NCBI GenBank assembly: GCA_000818095.1
Contig: CP009416.1
Span: forward strand, 2,526,501-2,590,500
DNA length: 64,000 bases
DNA from: Jeotgalibacillus malaysiensis
GTDB lineage: Bacteria; Bacillota; Bacilli; Bacillales; Jeotgalibacillaceae
Reading direction: 5' to 3'
A model generated the notes under the pieces. The model did no database searches and was not told the DNA's origin. It saw only the letters and a list, made by a program, of their open reading frames with translations. A program made the position numbers and the translations under genes. This document shows positions 8,933 to 17,656 of this stretch, in pieces; the stretch's first letter is position 1; every line of letters begins with the position of its first letter.

Positions 8933-9250
8933 TTAATTCAACCTCACTTCATATATTTTTTGGAATAACTTTTCTTCTTCGATATAAACTTCCGTGTCCT
9001 CGAAAGGTAATTCATTCGCATTTAAAAGACCCTCAAGCGTCGATTCAGCCTGAAGGTCTTTTTTGTTCGTATATAATTCAATTTGAATATTGCGCCCTCT
9101 CTTCCAAACTACATTATCTGCTTTGAAGTTACTTGAGAAAGCATCTACATAGCAGATAAACGGAATAGAAGGTGCAGCACCTGTAAAATGTGAGTACGCG
9201 ACTGGATAGCCGGATTCACGTAGTATTAAAACGAGTTCCTGTAACGTCAT
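8933..9250 (-). CDS. Tail terminator/completion-like protein
   Basis: 105 residues between the HK97 gp10-like gene and the major tail protein. In HK97-type clusters this slot encodes the small protein that caps the tail tube or completes the head-tail join. The start ATG overlaps the stop of the upstream gene by 4 bases. No motif is visible beyond a compact alpha/beta composition. The assignment rests on gene order and size. Confidence 0.6.
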   Translation of the reverse strand: MTLQELVLILRESGYPVAYSHFTGAAPSIPFICYVDAFSSNFKADNVVWKRGRNIQIELYTNKKDLQAESTLEGLLNANELPFEDTEVYIEEEKLFQKIYEVRLN

Positions 9251-9603
9251 CCGCGCACCACCTTTTCAATCATTCTTTCAAACTCACGAATCATATCTTC
9301 TTCCACAGGTCTGATGTGTGGACGACCAGCGACCCTGCCACCGTTTCGGGTAGCATGACCGTGTTCAAGTAGGTGAGTGAGTTGATAGTTTGTTTTGTTG
9401 TAGACCACATAACCATCTTTCGTTTTTTTCTTAGCCCACCCTCTGCGGTAATCTCCTTCACGATAAGGCCCACGGCTTTTCAACTGCGCCACACCATCAG
9501 TTGCTACAATGTCAGCAGCTTTTTCGATACCTTCTTTGACTTCATCAGTATAAGCAGAGAGTGTGCGACTAATTTCTTTTGCAAGATCGCCAATGTTAGT
9601 CAT
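9247..9603 (-). CDS. HK97 gp10-family head-tail protein
   Basis: 118 residues from ATG 9603; a GTG at 9621 would add six residues. The segment around RGPYREGDYRRGW and the HLLEHGHATRNGG motif in the second half are characteristic of the HK97 gp10 family, which joins head to tail. It overlaps the upstream head-closure gene by 8 bases and the downstream gene by 4, so the block is tightly coupled. Confidence 0.85.
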   Translation of the reverse strand: MTNIGDLAKEISRTLSAYTDEVKEGIEKAADIVATDGVAQLKSRGPYREGDYRRGWAKKKTKDGYVVYNKTNYQLTHLLEHGHATRNGGRVAGRPHIRPVEEDMIREFERMIEKVVRG

Positions 9604-9898
9604 CACCCACACTTCTTTCACAAGTCAGCCTGGTAAAGTCGCCCCGGTACTCAGTTCGACTGATTCTATAAGTGATTCCCTCATGCTTCAATTCCGTTTC
9701 GTCCTGATAATCCGCTGTTCTCACCTCAAAGCGTTTTTCAGGTCTTAAAGAATTTGAAGCATCACCATAAAATTCAGTTGTACTCACTGACATCCGGTTT
9801 GCGAATACCTGGCGTTCTGTTTTAGCATCCACAGGATTTCCAAGATCATCATAAGTGACTTCTACAGTAAGGAGATTGACTACATCATTAAAACGCAT
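9596..9898 (-). CDS. Head closure / head-tail adaptor protein
   Basis: 100 residues. The pattern (an early FANRMSVSTTEFY segment, then RPEKRFEVRTADY and a C-terminal GITYRISRTEY strand) fits the phage head-closure family related to SPP1 gp16. These proteins seal the portal after packaging and form the docking surface for the tail. It lies between the gp6-like connector and the gp10-like gene, the expected order. Confidence 0.8.
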   Translation of the reverse strand: MRFNDVVNLLTVEVTYDDLGNPVDAKTERQVFANRMSVSTTEFYGDASNSLRPEKRFEVRTADYQDETELKHEGITYRISRTEYRGDFTRLTCERSVGDD

Positions 9899-9899
9899 G

Positions 9900-10187
9900 T
9901 CAAATCACCTCTGGAGAACGATATTCAGCACTTAAAGCTAAATGTTGTTTCAGCATCACGTATGCGTCGTGGAACCTGTCAGCCTCTTGATTATCATAAC
10001 CAAAGTTGGCTTTACAATAGGTTACAATCGCCCTTGTAATCAATGGATCGGGATTAACCTCTGTGGTAGCTTCGACCAATACACCGGCAATCATGAGATC
10101 ATCCCTTGCAGCAGCTATTAGGTCGGTTATTTCGTCATCATAAGCAGTATTTGAAATCCTGAGTGCTTTCTTCACTTTCTCAAGCAT
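9900..10187 (-). CDS. Phage gp6-like head-tail connector
   Basis: 95 residues, mostly helical, with the typical opening MLEKVKKALRISNTAYDDEI and a following AAR-DLMIAG helix. This is the gp6-like connector family that binds below the portal ring. It is followed after one base by the head-closure gene and preceded by a small protein of unknown function. Confidence 0.85.
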   Translation of the reverse strand: MLEKVKKALRISNTAYDDEITDLIAAARDDLMIAGVLVEATTEVNPDPLITRAIVTYCKANFGYDNQEADRFHDAYVMLKQHLALSAEYRSPEVI

Positions 10188-10189
10188 GT

Positions 10190-10459
10190 TCAGTCACCGC
10201 CTTTATTTAGCTTGTTCTCCTCTTTCAAGGCGGAATCTTTACCCTGTACCTTCTCGCCATTAGAAAGTTCATAGTAGCCGCCTCCTGTGTGTTTAGGATA
10301 GTTGACTGTGGATGACTTTTTGTCCTCTTTACCGTCAATAAAACCTAAATCCTGAAGATGACTAATGCGCTTCCCGTCAGCGTGATCATATTGAGAACCG
10401 GGGAATAAAATATCCCCAGTCTCCCGATCTCTGAATTTTTTAAGCACTTTATATGCCAT
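10190..10459 (-). CDS. Small phage head-region protein
   Basis: 89 residues between the capsid gene and the gp6-like connector. The C-terminal part (YYELSNGEKVQGKDSA) resembles a short module I recall from several phage proteins. The remainder is charged and probably partly disordered. I assign no function. Position is compatible with a head decoration or assembly factor. Confidence 0.65.
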   Translation of the reverse strand: MAYKVLKKFRDRETGDILFPGSQYDHADGKRISHLQDLGFIDGKEDKKSSTVNYPKHTGGGYYELSNGEKVQGKDSALKEENKLNKGGD

Positions 10460-10476
10460 ACATTACAGCCTCCTTA

Positions 10477-11712
10477 TTATGCGTTTGGTAGATTCTGAAT
10501 CAGCGCAAATGCTTTTGTATCAAGCACGTCACCGTCATATACACCGTAAGCAGCGTAAATTGTTGTACGATTAGCAACATCAGTCTGTGAAGCCATACGC
10601 ATTGCTTCATTCGTGTTGAATACATAACCACGGTTAGCGTTACCGATTAAAACTGAACCTGCAGACACACCGGCATCTGGCTTAACAACCATTCCGAACA
10701 TACGACCGACACCGCCTGAAGTTACATCAGGGATGAAGAGCGGTCTACCCTGCTCGTCCATTAGGTTTGCAAGTTCTGACCAGATTGTACCGTTGCTTGC
10801 ATAGATCGCAGCTCCTGAAAGATATGAAGAATGAATTTTACCAATTGCCTCGGTAAGTTTTGCATAAGAAAGTGGCACAGGTGTAGTTGCGTTGTCAGAA
10901 TCATAAGTAACAACCTGCGGTGTACCTGCTTCAGCAAGAAGTTCAGTTTCAACACCGTTTGGCTCGTTAGTATCTGACCCCTGGAGTACAGCTGTTCCAA
11001 GAGCAACACCAAAGCGCTCACCAAGTTCAGATTGGATATAAGGGATAAACTGTTCCACAGCCATTGCTTCAAGTTTCCAAGAAACCTTCACATTCTTAGC
11101 AAGCTCATGACCACCAAGAATTAGCTCACCGAATGTATTCTGCTCTTCTTCAGTTGGTGTACCCTCTGCGTACCATGAAGCATCACCAGCATCAATTGAC
11201 GTATGCTTTGCAATTTTCATTGTTCCGTTAATTGCGTATTTGCGTACATCAGCGAAAAACGGATACATTTCTTCAGCGCGCGCCCAGATACCAGCCACCA
11301 CAGTTTCAGGAATCAGTACAGCAGTGTTGCCAGTGTCGTGAGTGTAAGCATTGCTCATACCGTTCACACGATTGAACACTTCAAGCTCTTCACCTTCCAC
11401 TTTTCGATTCATCATATGCTTTGCGAATGCTGACTCATATACTTCAGCATGGTTCTTTTTTACTTTTGCGTTTAGCTCTTCCACAACGCTTGCCCCCTCT
11501 GGTGACTGTGATTTATTTTCGATGTCTGTTACTCCACGCTCTTTCAGTGCCGCTGAGTTTGCTTGTGCAGTTTTCACTTTCTCCCACTTGTTATCAAGCT
11601 CTTCAACTTCCTGCAGCTTTGCTTCATGCTCGTCAAATTTGCCTTCTTCAATCAGTGCGTCATTTTCCTTTAGTAGTGCGTTGCGTTTTTCTTCATATTG
11701 TTTTCTGTTCAT
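10477..11712 (-). CDS. HK97-fold major capsid protein
   Basis: 411 residues. Residues 1-110 form a charged coiled coil, the scaffolding-like delta domain that the prohead protease normally removes. The mature part shows the HK97 pattern: the ETVVAGIWARAEEMYPFFADVRKY entry region, the WYAEG E-loop area and a beta-rich C-terminus ending in AFALIQNLPNA. The start overlaps the stop of the ClpP-type protease gene by 4 bases. Processing after about residue 115 is inferred from the family. Confidence 0.93.
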   Translation of the reverse strand: MNRKQYEEKRNALLKENDALIEEGKFDEHEAKLQEVEELDNKWEKVKTAQANSAALKERGVTDIENKSQSPEGASVVEELNAKVKKNHAEVYESAFAKHMMNRKVEGEELEVFNRVNGMSNAYTHDTGNTAVLIPETVVAGIWARAEEMYPFFADVRKYAINGTMKIAKHTSIDAGDASWYAEGTPTEEEQNTFGELILGGHELAKNVKVSWKLEAMAVEQFIPYIQSELGERFGVALGTAVLQGSDTNEPNGVETELLAEAGTPQVVTYDSDNATTPVPLSYAKLTEAIGKIHSSYLSGAAIYASNGTIWSELANLMDEQGRPLFIPDVTSGGVGRMFGMVVKPDAGVSAGSVLIGNANRGYVFNTNEAMRMASQTDVANRTTIYAAYGVYDGDVLDTKAFALIQNLPNA

Positions 11713-12419
11713 GATTTAATACCTCCGAGTTTGATAGTATTTGTGCGGGCAATCGCTCGCTTTTTTTGCATTAAAATAGCCTCATCCTTTTTCGGATCAG
11801 GCTTGTTTTGCTGTTTATCATTTTTGAATTTCTCAATGACTTCAGGCGGTAGCATATTCAAATGTTTTGATGAAGAAGCGATCAACTGATTGTTTGTATC
11901 AAACATGACTTCATCAATAAATCCTTGTTTTTTTGCTTCCTGAGCTGACATCCACGTTTCTTTTTTCATCATTTCCAATAAATCGTCTTGCGCCTTACCT
12001 GTTTTCAAGATATAAGCGTTTGCGACAACTTTATTAGTAGTAGAAAGAATGTCTGCAGCATGTGACATCGTGCGATCATCACCCCAGGCAATCATGCTGG
12101 CATTATGAATCATCATCTCAGCTGTGGGAGACATCAGCACCCTATCCCCTGCCATTGCAATGACTGAAGCAGCAGACGCGGCAATACCTGTTACTTTCAC
12201 AGTGACATTTCCATCATGCTCACGAATGGCTGTATAAATATCAGAACCTGAGTGGACATCACCACCACCACTATTAATTGAGATTTCAATATCCTTCCCG
12301 CTATTAGCATCAAGAAAAGATGAAACCTTTGCAGGTGAGGTCGCTTCCATATCAAACCAATCGTAAATCTCTTGATAATCGTTTGGAATAATAGGCCCGT
12401 TAATCTTCAACTTTTTCAA
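11709..12419 (-). CDS. ClpP-type prohead protease
   Basis: 236 residues if translation begins at TTG 12419, where GGAGGTG stands 6 bases upstream; an in-frame ATG at 12437 has no such site. The Clp-protease fold is clear: INSGGGDVHSG, then GIAASAAS with the nucleophilic Ser (residue 82), and MMIHNA with the catalytic His (residue 105). In HK97-like phages such enzymes cleave the capsid delta domain during maturation. It lies between portal and capsid, as expected. Confidence 0.9.
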   Translation of the reverse strand: MKKLKINGPIIPNDYQEIYDWFDMEATSPAKVSSFLDANSGKDIEISINSGGGDVHSGSDIYTAIREHDGNVTVKVTGIAASAASVIAMAGDRVLMSPTAEMMIHNASMIAWGDDRTMSHAADILSTTNKVVANAYILKTGKAQDDLLEMMKKETWMSAQEAKKQGFIDEVMFDTNNQLIASSSKHLNMLPPEVIEKFKNDKQQNKPDPKKDEAILMQKKRAIARTNTIKLGGIKS

Positions 12420-12450
12420 TTCCTCACCTCCTCTCATGGTCTATGTTCAA

Positions 12451-13638
12451 CTACTCGTTATTGTCTGTATTCTGATTGACTTCACCCATATCCAAGCGTC
12501 TGACATATGTTTCTCCACCCTCAATAGGTGCATATCCAAGTACGTCACGACCTTCATTTGTGTTGATGATACCTCTATCCACACCATCAAATACAAATGC
12601 CATTTTCGTTGCCAGTGAAGCAAATGCAAGATTGCTGGATTCGAACATAATTGAGTTTCCGTAACCTCTTTCACGACGATTGAATAACTTTCGAGTGTAT
12701 TCGTTGGAAAACTGAACAATATCCGGTTCGACTGCCGCCTCATAATATGAAACCCATTGATCCTCAGTGTAAGAACTGTGGACGATATCATCATTTGTGT
12801 TGAATGCTGCATACACACGTTTTACTGTGGAAGTCATCAGCTTATCATTCACAATGATCTCGCCATGTTCAACCTGTTTAGCTGTAAATTTCGCATCAGT
12901 CGCAGCCGCCCCGCCTGAATCAGAATCAATGTTCAGATAATCCTTTGTAAATTGTTCTGCTTGCTTTTTCAAATCCTCTGGGCGCAACGTCTGATTAAAC
13001 ATTAGCAGCCATTTTACAATCGTGCTGTTTTTGATCGCCTTCACAATCCCCTGATCAATCGTTGTCACTACTTCCATCAACTGAGTGAGCGCAGGAGCCG
13101 CAGGATCTCCGAATATTTCATTTTCGTTGTAATCTTTTCTCAAGTGAATAATATCTGAGTATGCAAAGGTTACTAGCTTCCCGCCTTTTAATGTGAACCT
13201 TAAAAACGGTGCGCCAGTCTTACTCTTGAGATATTCCACAGTTGTTGCAATGACCGGATAAATCGCATAAGGCAGTCCATTTTCATCACGCTCAATAAAA
13301 GCATAAGCATTATTATTCAATTCAAGCTGCAGCGCCATTTTCTCTTGAAACTGCTGACCGCTCATTAATGGATTAGGTTCTTCCAATAAAAAACGCATAT
13401 ACGGATCAGGATTGACTTTCAAGTCGCCTGCTGTCCTTCGTATATGCTTTCCTACCGCTTTACCTATTGCCCTTACTTTAGGTCTTACAGCCGCTCTGAT
13501 GATGTCTGAGCGATATAATTTACCGCTCCATGAAAAATACGTTTCGTTCTCCTGGACAATCATATGCTGCGTGTTTGATCCGGCAGCTGATTTCATAGAC
13601 ACTCGATTTTCTTTTTTGAATCGGTCAAAAAATCCCAT
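12451..13638 (-). CDS. Portal protein, HK97 family
   Basis: 395 residues. The sequence has the usual features of the family: a basic N-terminus, the DPYMRFLLEEPNPLMSGQQF region, LELNNNAYAFI, and a central helical stem followed by a C-terminal crown. Twelve copies form the channel for DNA entry and exit at one capsid vertex. The gene follows the large terminase after 18 bases and precedes the prohead protease. Confidence 0.92.
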   Translation of the reverse strand: MGFFDRFKKENRVSMKSAAGSNTQHMIVQENETYFSWSGKLYRSDIIRAAVRPKVRAIGKAVGKHIRRTAGDLKVNPDPYMRFLLEEPNPLMSGQQFQEKMALQLELNNNAYAFIERDENGLPYAIYPVIATTVEYLKSKTGAPFLRFTLKGGKLVTFAYSDIIHLRKDYNENEIFGDPAAPALTQLMEVVTTIDQGIVKAIKNSTIVKWLLMFNQTLRPEDLKKQAEQFTKDYLNIDSDSGGAAATDAKFTAKQVEHGEIIVNDKLMTSTVKRVYAAFNTNDDIVHSSYTEDQWVSYYEAAVEPDIVQFSNEYTRKLFNRRERGYGNSIMFESSNLAFASLATKMAFVFDGVDRGIINTNEGRDVLGYAPIEGGETYVRRLDMGEVNQNTDNNE

Positions 13639-13656
13639 GTAATAATTTCACCACCT

Positions 13657-15351
13657 TTAAATTAAATTTTGATAGTCGGCCTGCTTGTCGTTAAATATGA
13701 CAAATGCATTTAACATAGCAGCCGTACCGTCAATTCTTTTCCTGCCGTTTTTACCTTTGGACGGCTGAATATTATCGTTTTTATCCACATCGATCATTGT
13801 GTTTGATAAACACCATTTTGTAATAGGGTTATTCTCATAATTCATAGTCTTAGCTTCCAGTTCTGCCCCCATCAGCTTCATAGGCGCAGAAAGTGTCTTT
13901 TTACCTTGAATAACCGGTATCATGGAATCTTTACCAAAATAATTTTTCATTTCTTCTACAAAATAAGTGGCTGACCATGAATCATAGCCGATCCAAGGTA
14001 CATATATATCGAATTTCTCCTGTAATTCAAGGAACCATTCAACAACAAACTTATAATGCACTTTGTTGCCTGGTGTGGTTCTCAACCACCCAAGATCACG
14101 CCAAATGGTATAAGGTATCTTATCCTCATGTTCTCTTCTTTCAAGTAAATCCTCAGGCAACCAATACATATGCTTGAAGTACATCTGAGGATCACCTTCA
14201 ACCTGAAACAAAATACAAGCTGAAGTTAAGTCGATACTGGATGATAGATCCGCTCCACCGATTGCATATTTTGGTTTCATCTCGTTCATATCAAACGTAT
14301 CTTGATTATTTAATTGTTCGAAAGTAAGCCAAGCTTCTGATGAAGTATCCCTTATATTAAAATCCTTTGTTAATAGATTTTTAACTAACATTGGATTTTC
14401 TTTTGCCTTTGAAACTTTCCGTTTAAGCTCATCAAAACTTTTGATTGTTCCGAGTCCCGGGTTTGCTTTAATCCATGCCTTTTCTTCAATCCACTCTTCC
14501 CGCTTGTCCAATTCATAAATAATCGGCAGCACACGATCATCGTGATAGCCGCTCGGATCTTCATAACCATTGATGATCTTTTGGCACTCTTCATATTTAA
14601 GATCGAAAATGCCTTCTCGGACAGTCCCGGCAGTTGTAGTAATAATACTGATTGGCTGCTCGCGCGCGGACATACCATCGATAATAACGTCATAAAGATT
14701 TTTATCTTCAATTGCATGCAGCTCATCAATAAAAGAACCATGTGGATTTAAACCATCAAGTGTATTTGAATCACTGGACAACGGTCTGAACGTACCGTCA
14801 TTAAAGTCAGCAATCATTTCAGCCACAAGCGTTCTGATCCGTTTTCTCAACACCGGGGATTTCTTAACCATCCGTTTTGATTCAAGCCAGATGATCTTTG
14901 CTTGATCTTTTTTTGTAGCAGCTGATACGATTTCGGGCCCGGGCTCACCATCCGCAGTTAAAAGGTAGAGTGCAATCGCAGATCCCCAGGCAGACTTGCC
15001 GTTTTTTCTTGCCACAATTAAAATAAACTCGCGATGTTTGCGAGTTCCGTCAATTTTATGAATAAAACCAAATAATGCTGCGGTTGCTGCCTGCTGCCAT
15101 AATTCTAAAAGAAAAGGTTGCCCACCCAATTTACCTTTAGAGTGTTTGCAGAAATTCTCTACAAACTCAATAGCATGATTGGCTTTTTGTGGGCTGTACT
15201 CCCATTCACTTTTCGGATCATCCAACAGCCGAACAAGTTCTTTATAAACTTTCCGCACTTTAATAGATGTAACTATTGTTCCGTTTTCTATCTTTGCCCA
15301 ATAATCTCTAATTGGATTATGGGCAATTGGATATCGTTTAAGCGCAGTCAT
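13657..15351 (-). CDS. Terminase large subunit
   Basis: 564 residues, the usual length. The ATPase part has an unusual Walker A, ARKNGKS (residues 114-120), and a Walker B region around GSFIDELHA (about 190). The C-terminal nuclease part begins near GGADLSSSIDLT, where the first acidic metal ligands of the RNase H-like fold are expected. It packages DNA into the prohead and cuts it. The start codon overlaps the terS stop by 4 bases. Confidence 0.94.
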   Translation of the reverse strand: MTALKRYPIAHNPIRDYWAKIENGTIVTSIKVRKVYKELVRLLDDPKSEWEYSPQKANHAIEFVENFCKHSKGKLGGQPFLLELWQQAATAALFGFIHKIDGTRKHREFILIVARKNGKSAWGSAIALYLLTADGEPGPEIVSAATKKDQAKIIWLESKRMVKKSPVLRKRIRTLVAEMIADFNDGTFRPLSSDSNTLDGLNPHGSFIDELHAIEDKNLYDVIIDGMSAREQPISIITTTAGTVREGIFDLKYEECQKIINGYEDPSGYHDDRVLPIIYELDKREEWIEEKAWIKANPGLGTIKSFDELKRKVSKAKENPMLVKNLLTKDFNIRDTSSEAWLTFEQLNNQDTFDMNEMKPKYAIGGADLSSSIDLTSACILFQVEGDPQMYFKHMYWLPEDLLERREHEDKIPYTIWRDLGWLRTTPGNKVHYKFVVEWFLELQEKFDIYVPWIGYDSWSATYFVEEMKNYFGKDSMIPVIQGKKTLSAPMKLMGAELEAKTMNYENNPITKWCLSNTMIDVDKNDNIQPSKGKNGRKRIDGTAAMLNAFVIFNDKQADYQNLI

Positions 15352-15716
15352 GATAATCCCACAAATTCATCAAACCCATCACTTTTGGGCTTTTCATTCG
15401 TTGCTTTAGGAACTTGATCTGCAATCCCCTTAATAATAGACTGATAGTTTTTATTCATGGTGTTGTACAGCCTGGCAACTGGCCGTTCTCGTTCATAAGG
15501 TTCTGTTTTATCTGATTGACTAAACATCTCGACAAAACCGTTTTCGTCCAGATCCTTTTCCATATCCTCAAGTGTCACTCGCATGAAAGCCGCCCTTTTA
15601 ATCAATCCATCAACAGAATGAAGTGAATTTTTGGGAAGCTCTTTGAAGATCCGTCTTAATCTCCGGTCCTCAGCCTTGATCCGTTCTTCTTTTGTTTTCT
15701 CTTTCTTGATCGCCAT
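15348..15716 (-). CDS. Terminase small subunit, P27-like
   Basis: 122 residues immediately upstream of, and overlapping, the large subunit. A basic N-terminal helix (KKEKTKEERIKAEDRRLRRIF) is followed by helices of the P27 small-terminase type ending in the NTMNKNYQSIIKGIAD region. It recognises the packaging site and recruits the large subunit. The P27 type with an upstream HNH gene is usual in cos phages. Confidence 0.85.
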   Translation of the reverse strand: MAIKKEKTKEERIKAEDRRLRRIFKELPKNSLHSVDGLIKRAAFMRVTLEDMEKDLDENGFVEMFSQSDKTEPYERERPVARLYNTMNKNYQSIIKGIADQVPKATNEKPKSDGFDEFVGLS

Positions 15717-15843
15717 AAATTCACCTTCCTTCTGCTAGAAATTGATTGGGGAGGGGGGTCACGCGGACAGCCTGTGCATTACGTCTGCCCCCACTCTCGG
15801 TCTCCATTGTGTCTTTTTTTCACACAATTAAGGGGGGCTGCCC
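15717..15843 (-). other. Candidate cos (packaging) region
   Basis: A 127-bp non-coding gap between the HNH nuclease and terS, the usual location of cos in HK97-like Firmicute phages. It holds GC-rich blocks (GGGGAGGGGGG near 15750, ACGCGGACAGCC near 15761 and CTGCCCCCA near 15785) that differ sharply from the AT-rich surroundings. I cannot locate the nicking positions. The call rests on position, composition and the HNH-P27-TerL gene set. Confidence 0.5.
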
Positions 15844-16146
15844 TTATTTTGTTTTTATGAGATTTCCAGTTTCATCAAATGCAAATCCTTCTCGGGTAGC
15901 TGAATACTTTCTGTGATGTTCTGTGTTGTGGCAATCAATGCAAAGATATTCTAAGTTGTTGTGATTCAATGTAACCTCAGGATTATTTATATTCTTCGAA
16001 TCAATATAAACTTTGTGGTGAACTATTAACCCCGGCTTGCCACACCTCTCACATAACCCAAAGACTTTGCTGATGTATGATTTCCTACAACGTTTCCATG
16101 CTGCTGAGTTATAGAAGCGCTTGGCTTCAGGCGTATGTTCTAACAT
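15844..16146 (-). CDS. HNH endonuclease (packaging-associated)
   Basis: 100 residues. The HNH motif is complete: zinc-type pairs C32-C35 and C69-C72, with H43-H44 as the general-base region, N64, and H73. In HK97-type phages the HNH protein beside the small terminase is needed, together with the large terminase, for specific cos cleavage. It is the first gene of the late operon after the terminator near 16,210. Confidence 0.9.
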   Translation of the reverse strand: MLEHTPEAKRFYNSAAWKRCRKSYISKVFGLCERCGKPGLIVHHKVYIDSKNINNPEVTLNHNNLEYLCIDCHNTEHHRKYSATREGFAFDETGNLIKTK

Positions 16147-16209
16147 TCTTAATCAGTCCTTTCACGTTGACCAGACGAGATAGATATGTGGATCACACCT
16201 CTCACGCTA

Positions 16210-16240
16210 AGACATAATAAAAACCACCCAACTAATGTCA
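16210..16240 (-). terminator. Intrinsic terminator between middle and late operons
   Basis: Minus strand: AAACCACC pairs with GGTGGTTT around an 11-nt loop, followed by TTTATTATG. It separates the late-regulator gene from the late operon. Late expression would therefore need its own promoter in 16,147-16,210 or antitermination. I see no strong sigma-A promoter there, which fits activator dependence. Confidence 0.75.
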
Positions 16241-16308
16241 GGTGGTTTCAAACATTCGGCCGGACCAACCAAAGTCCGTTATGAAGGGGATTTCATGTTT
16301 TAAGTATA

Positions 16309-16728
16309 TCAGCCTTTTTCACTGGTATGTGTACGGTCTTTGTACTGTCTTTTCTCTGACATAAGGTTTCGTACATGACTATGTGAATAACCAAGCTTCT
16401 TTGCTATTTCTTTATATGTCATGTTATCAATGAATCTCATCTTAGCAATCTTGTATTCAAGTCCTTCAAGTGAATTGACGTTATGCTCAATCTCTTCTTT
16501 AATCTCTGAATAAAACTCCAACATGCTTTCTAAATACTTCAGGCGCTCAACTGCTCTATCTGTATTACGAGCAGCAGCATCCATTCCATGCTTTTCCGCT
16601 CCTGGTGAACTAAATGGAATAGACCCCTTACCAAACCAGTAGTGAATATCAACTTCGAACATTTCAATCTGAGCTTTAATAATATCTATCTTTCTCAGTA
16701 AGTCAGCATAGTTTTCAATGATCTGCAA
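16309..16728 (-). CDS. Late transcription regulator, ArpU/RinA-like
   Basis: 139 residues. The C-terminal 45 residues form a sigma-region-4-like helix-turn-helix (YKIAKMRFIDNMTYKEIAKKLGYSHSHVRNLMSEK). The N-terminal part is helical. Size, this C-terminal motif and position directly before the late operon match the ArpU/RinA group of phage late-gene activators. Which of the families it belongs to cannot be settled by eye. Confidence 0.75.
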   Translation of the reverse strand: MQIIENYADLLRKIDIIKAQIEMFEVDIHYWFGKGSIPFSSPGAEKHGMDAAARNTDRAVERLKYLESMLEFYSEIKEEIEHNVNSLEGLEYKIAKMRFIDNMTYKEIAKKLGYSHSHVRNLMSEKRQYKDRTHTSEKG

Positions 16729-16764
16729 AGTAATTGCCCCCTCATGTCCCGCTCATAGATTTAA

Positions 16765-17070
16765 TTAATCAGGTAGATCTCCTGTTTCAACGAATGATTG
16801 AAGTATTGGTAGAATCTCTTCCACCTGCTCTCTAGTCAGATGCATTCTAGTATTAAGAGATACATCTTCAGGTATGTGATAAGGAACCCAACCAGTGCCG
16901 CCTTCTTTCGTTTTAGAAGCCATTATACTTGGATCAGCACTATCCAAACCAAACCATATTGCATCTTCAAAAGCTAATGAAGATTTCTGTATACTACACT
17001 CATGACCATAACGATCTTTGAAGTTGATTATCCCGAACCCTCTATGCGTTGTATCTTTTGTGAATTCCAT
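16765..17070 (-). CDS. Phage protein of unknown function
   Basis: 101 residues from ATG 17070, preceded by GGGCGG; a GTG at 17085 would add five residues. The protein is soluble with conserved-looking blocks (RGFGIINFKDRYGHECSIQKSS, split by a GLDSADPSIM segment) and a helical end. Proteins of this type recur in Firmicute prophages between replication genes and the late regulator, but I know no function for them. Confidence 0.72.
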   Translation of the reverse strand: MEFTKDTTHRGFGIINFKDRYGHECSIQKSSLAFEDAIWFGLDSADPSIMASKTKEGGTGWVPYHIPEDVSLNTRMHLTREQVEEILPILQSFVETGDLPD

Positions 17071-17093
17071 CTTTACACCGCCCACTCATAGAT

Positions 17094-17330
17094 TTAATTA
17101 ATCATAGAGCGACGTTCAAGCAGCCGCTCCTTCTTAATACCTGCAATGACTCTTTCTATTTGGTGTAGCTTCTTCCAACCCTTTAACCACCTGACAGTTG
17201 TTTTAGCCTTTAACGCAATCTGAGCATCCAGATACTTCTGCTCTTTATATGCAATGTACTGATCGACTGTCAGCTTTACATCAGTGTAAGTAGCCGGCAG
17301 ATCTTCAACCTTAATTCTCTTGTAATTCAT
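17094..17330 (-). CDS. Small basic phage protein
   Basis: 78 residues, strongly basic in the C-terminal half (WLKGWKKLHQIERVIAGIKKERLLERR), helical throughout. It overlaps the upstream gene by 20 bases and lies in the run of small middle-region genes. No family was recognised. A nucleic-acid-binding role is possible given the charge, but nothing in the sequence confirms it. Confidence 0.6.
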   Translation of the reverse strand: MNYKRIKVEDLPATYTDVKLTVDQYIAYKEQKYLDAQIALKAKTTVRWLKGWKKLHQIERVIAGIKKERLLERRSMIN

Positions 17331-17487
17331 TCAGCAGCTCCTCCAATGCTTCAGTAATTATTTCTTCTTTATGCGAGTCAATGTTTCTTTCTGCGTTAAT
17401 TTCGATCATCGCTTTATTCTGTATCATCTTTTGTTCAATGTGATCAATGATTTCTTGAACAGATAAGTTCGTTATTTGATCGTTCAC
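17311..17487 (-). CDS. Small acidic helical phage protein
   Basis: 58 residues from GTG 17487. This start is chosen over the ATG at 17502 because GGAGGGG lies five bases upstream of the GTG, inside the last codons of the preceding nested gene, whose TAA ends one base before it. The product is an acidic, fully helical peptide (EIIDHIEQKMIQNKAMIEI and EEIITEALEELLNELQEN). Function unknown. Confidence 0.62.
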   Translation of the reverse strand: MNDQITNLSVQEIIDHIEQKMIQNKAMIEINAERNIDSHKEEIITEALEELLNELQEN

Positions 17488-17488
17488 G

Positions 17489-17656
17489 TTATCCCCTCCC
17501 ATTATTGAATATCATCATGCAGCCCACACCATATCCATGAGGTTTAATGTCACTGGCAAGCTCCCAGCCTCTATCTTCATGTTTCGCTATAAGACTTCTC
17601 AACTTCGATTCCGTCAGCGAGTAAACGAGTTTCTTCAATGGTCTGTGTTTGGTCAT
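17489..17656 (-). CDS. 55-residue gene overlapping the end of its neighbour
   Basis: ATG 17656, preceded by GAGAGGGG with nine bases between, opens a 55-residue frame (MTKHRPLKKLVYSL to IFNNGRG) ending at 17489. Its first half lies inside the 3' end of the upstream 118-residue gene in another frame. Support comes from the good ribosome site, the protein-like composition (KHEDRGWELASDIKPHGYG) and its last codons, which supply the ribosome site of the next gene. The gene is short and easily missed. Function unknown. Confidence 0.6.
   Translation of the reverse strand: MTKHRPLKKLVYSLTESKLRSLIAKHEDRGWELASDIKPHGYGVGCMMIFNNGRG

Noticed and set aside
16147-16209. Sigma-A promoter for the late operon
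   Set aside because: No acceptable -10/-35 pair is present on the minus strand. A TTGACC there lies on the wrong strand.
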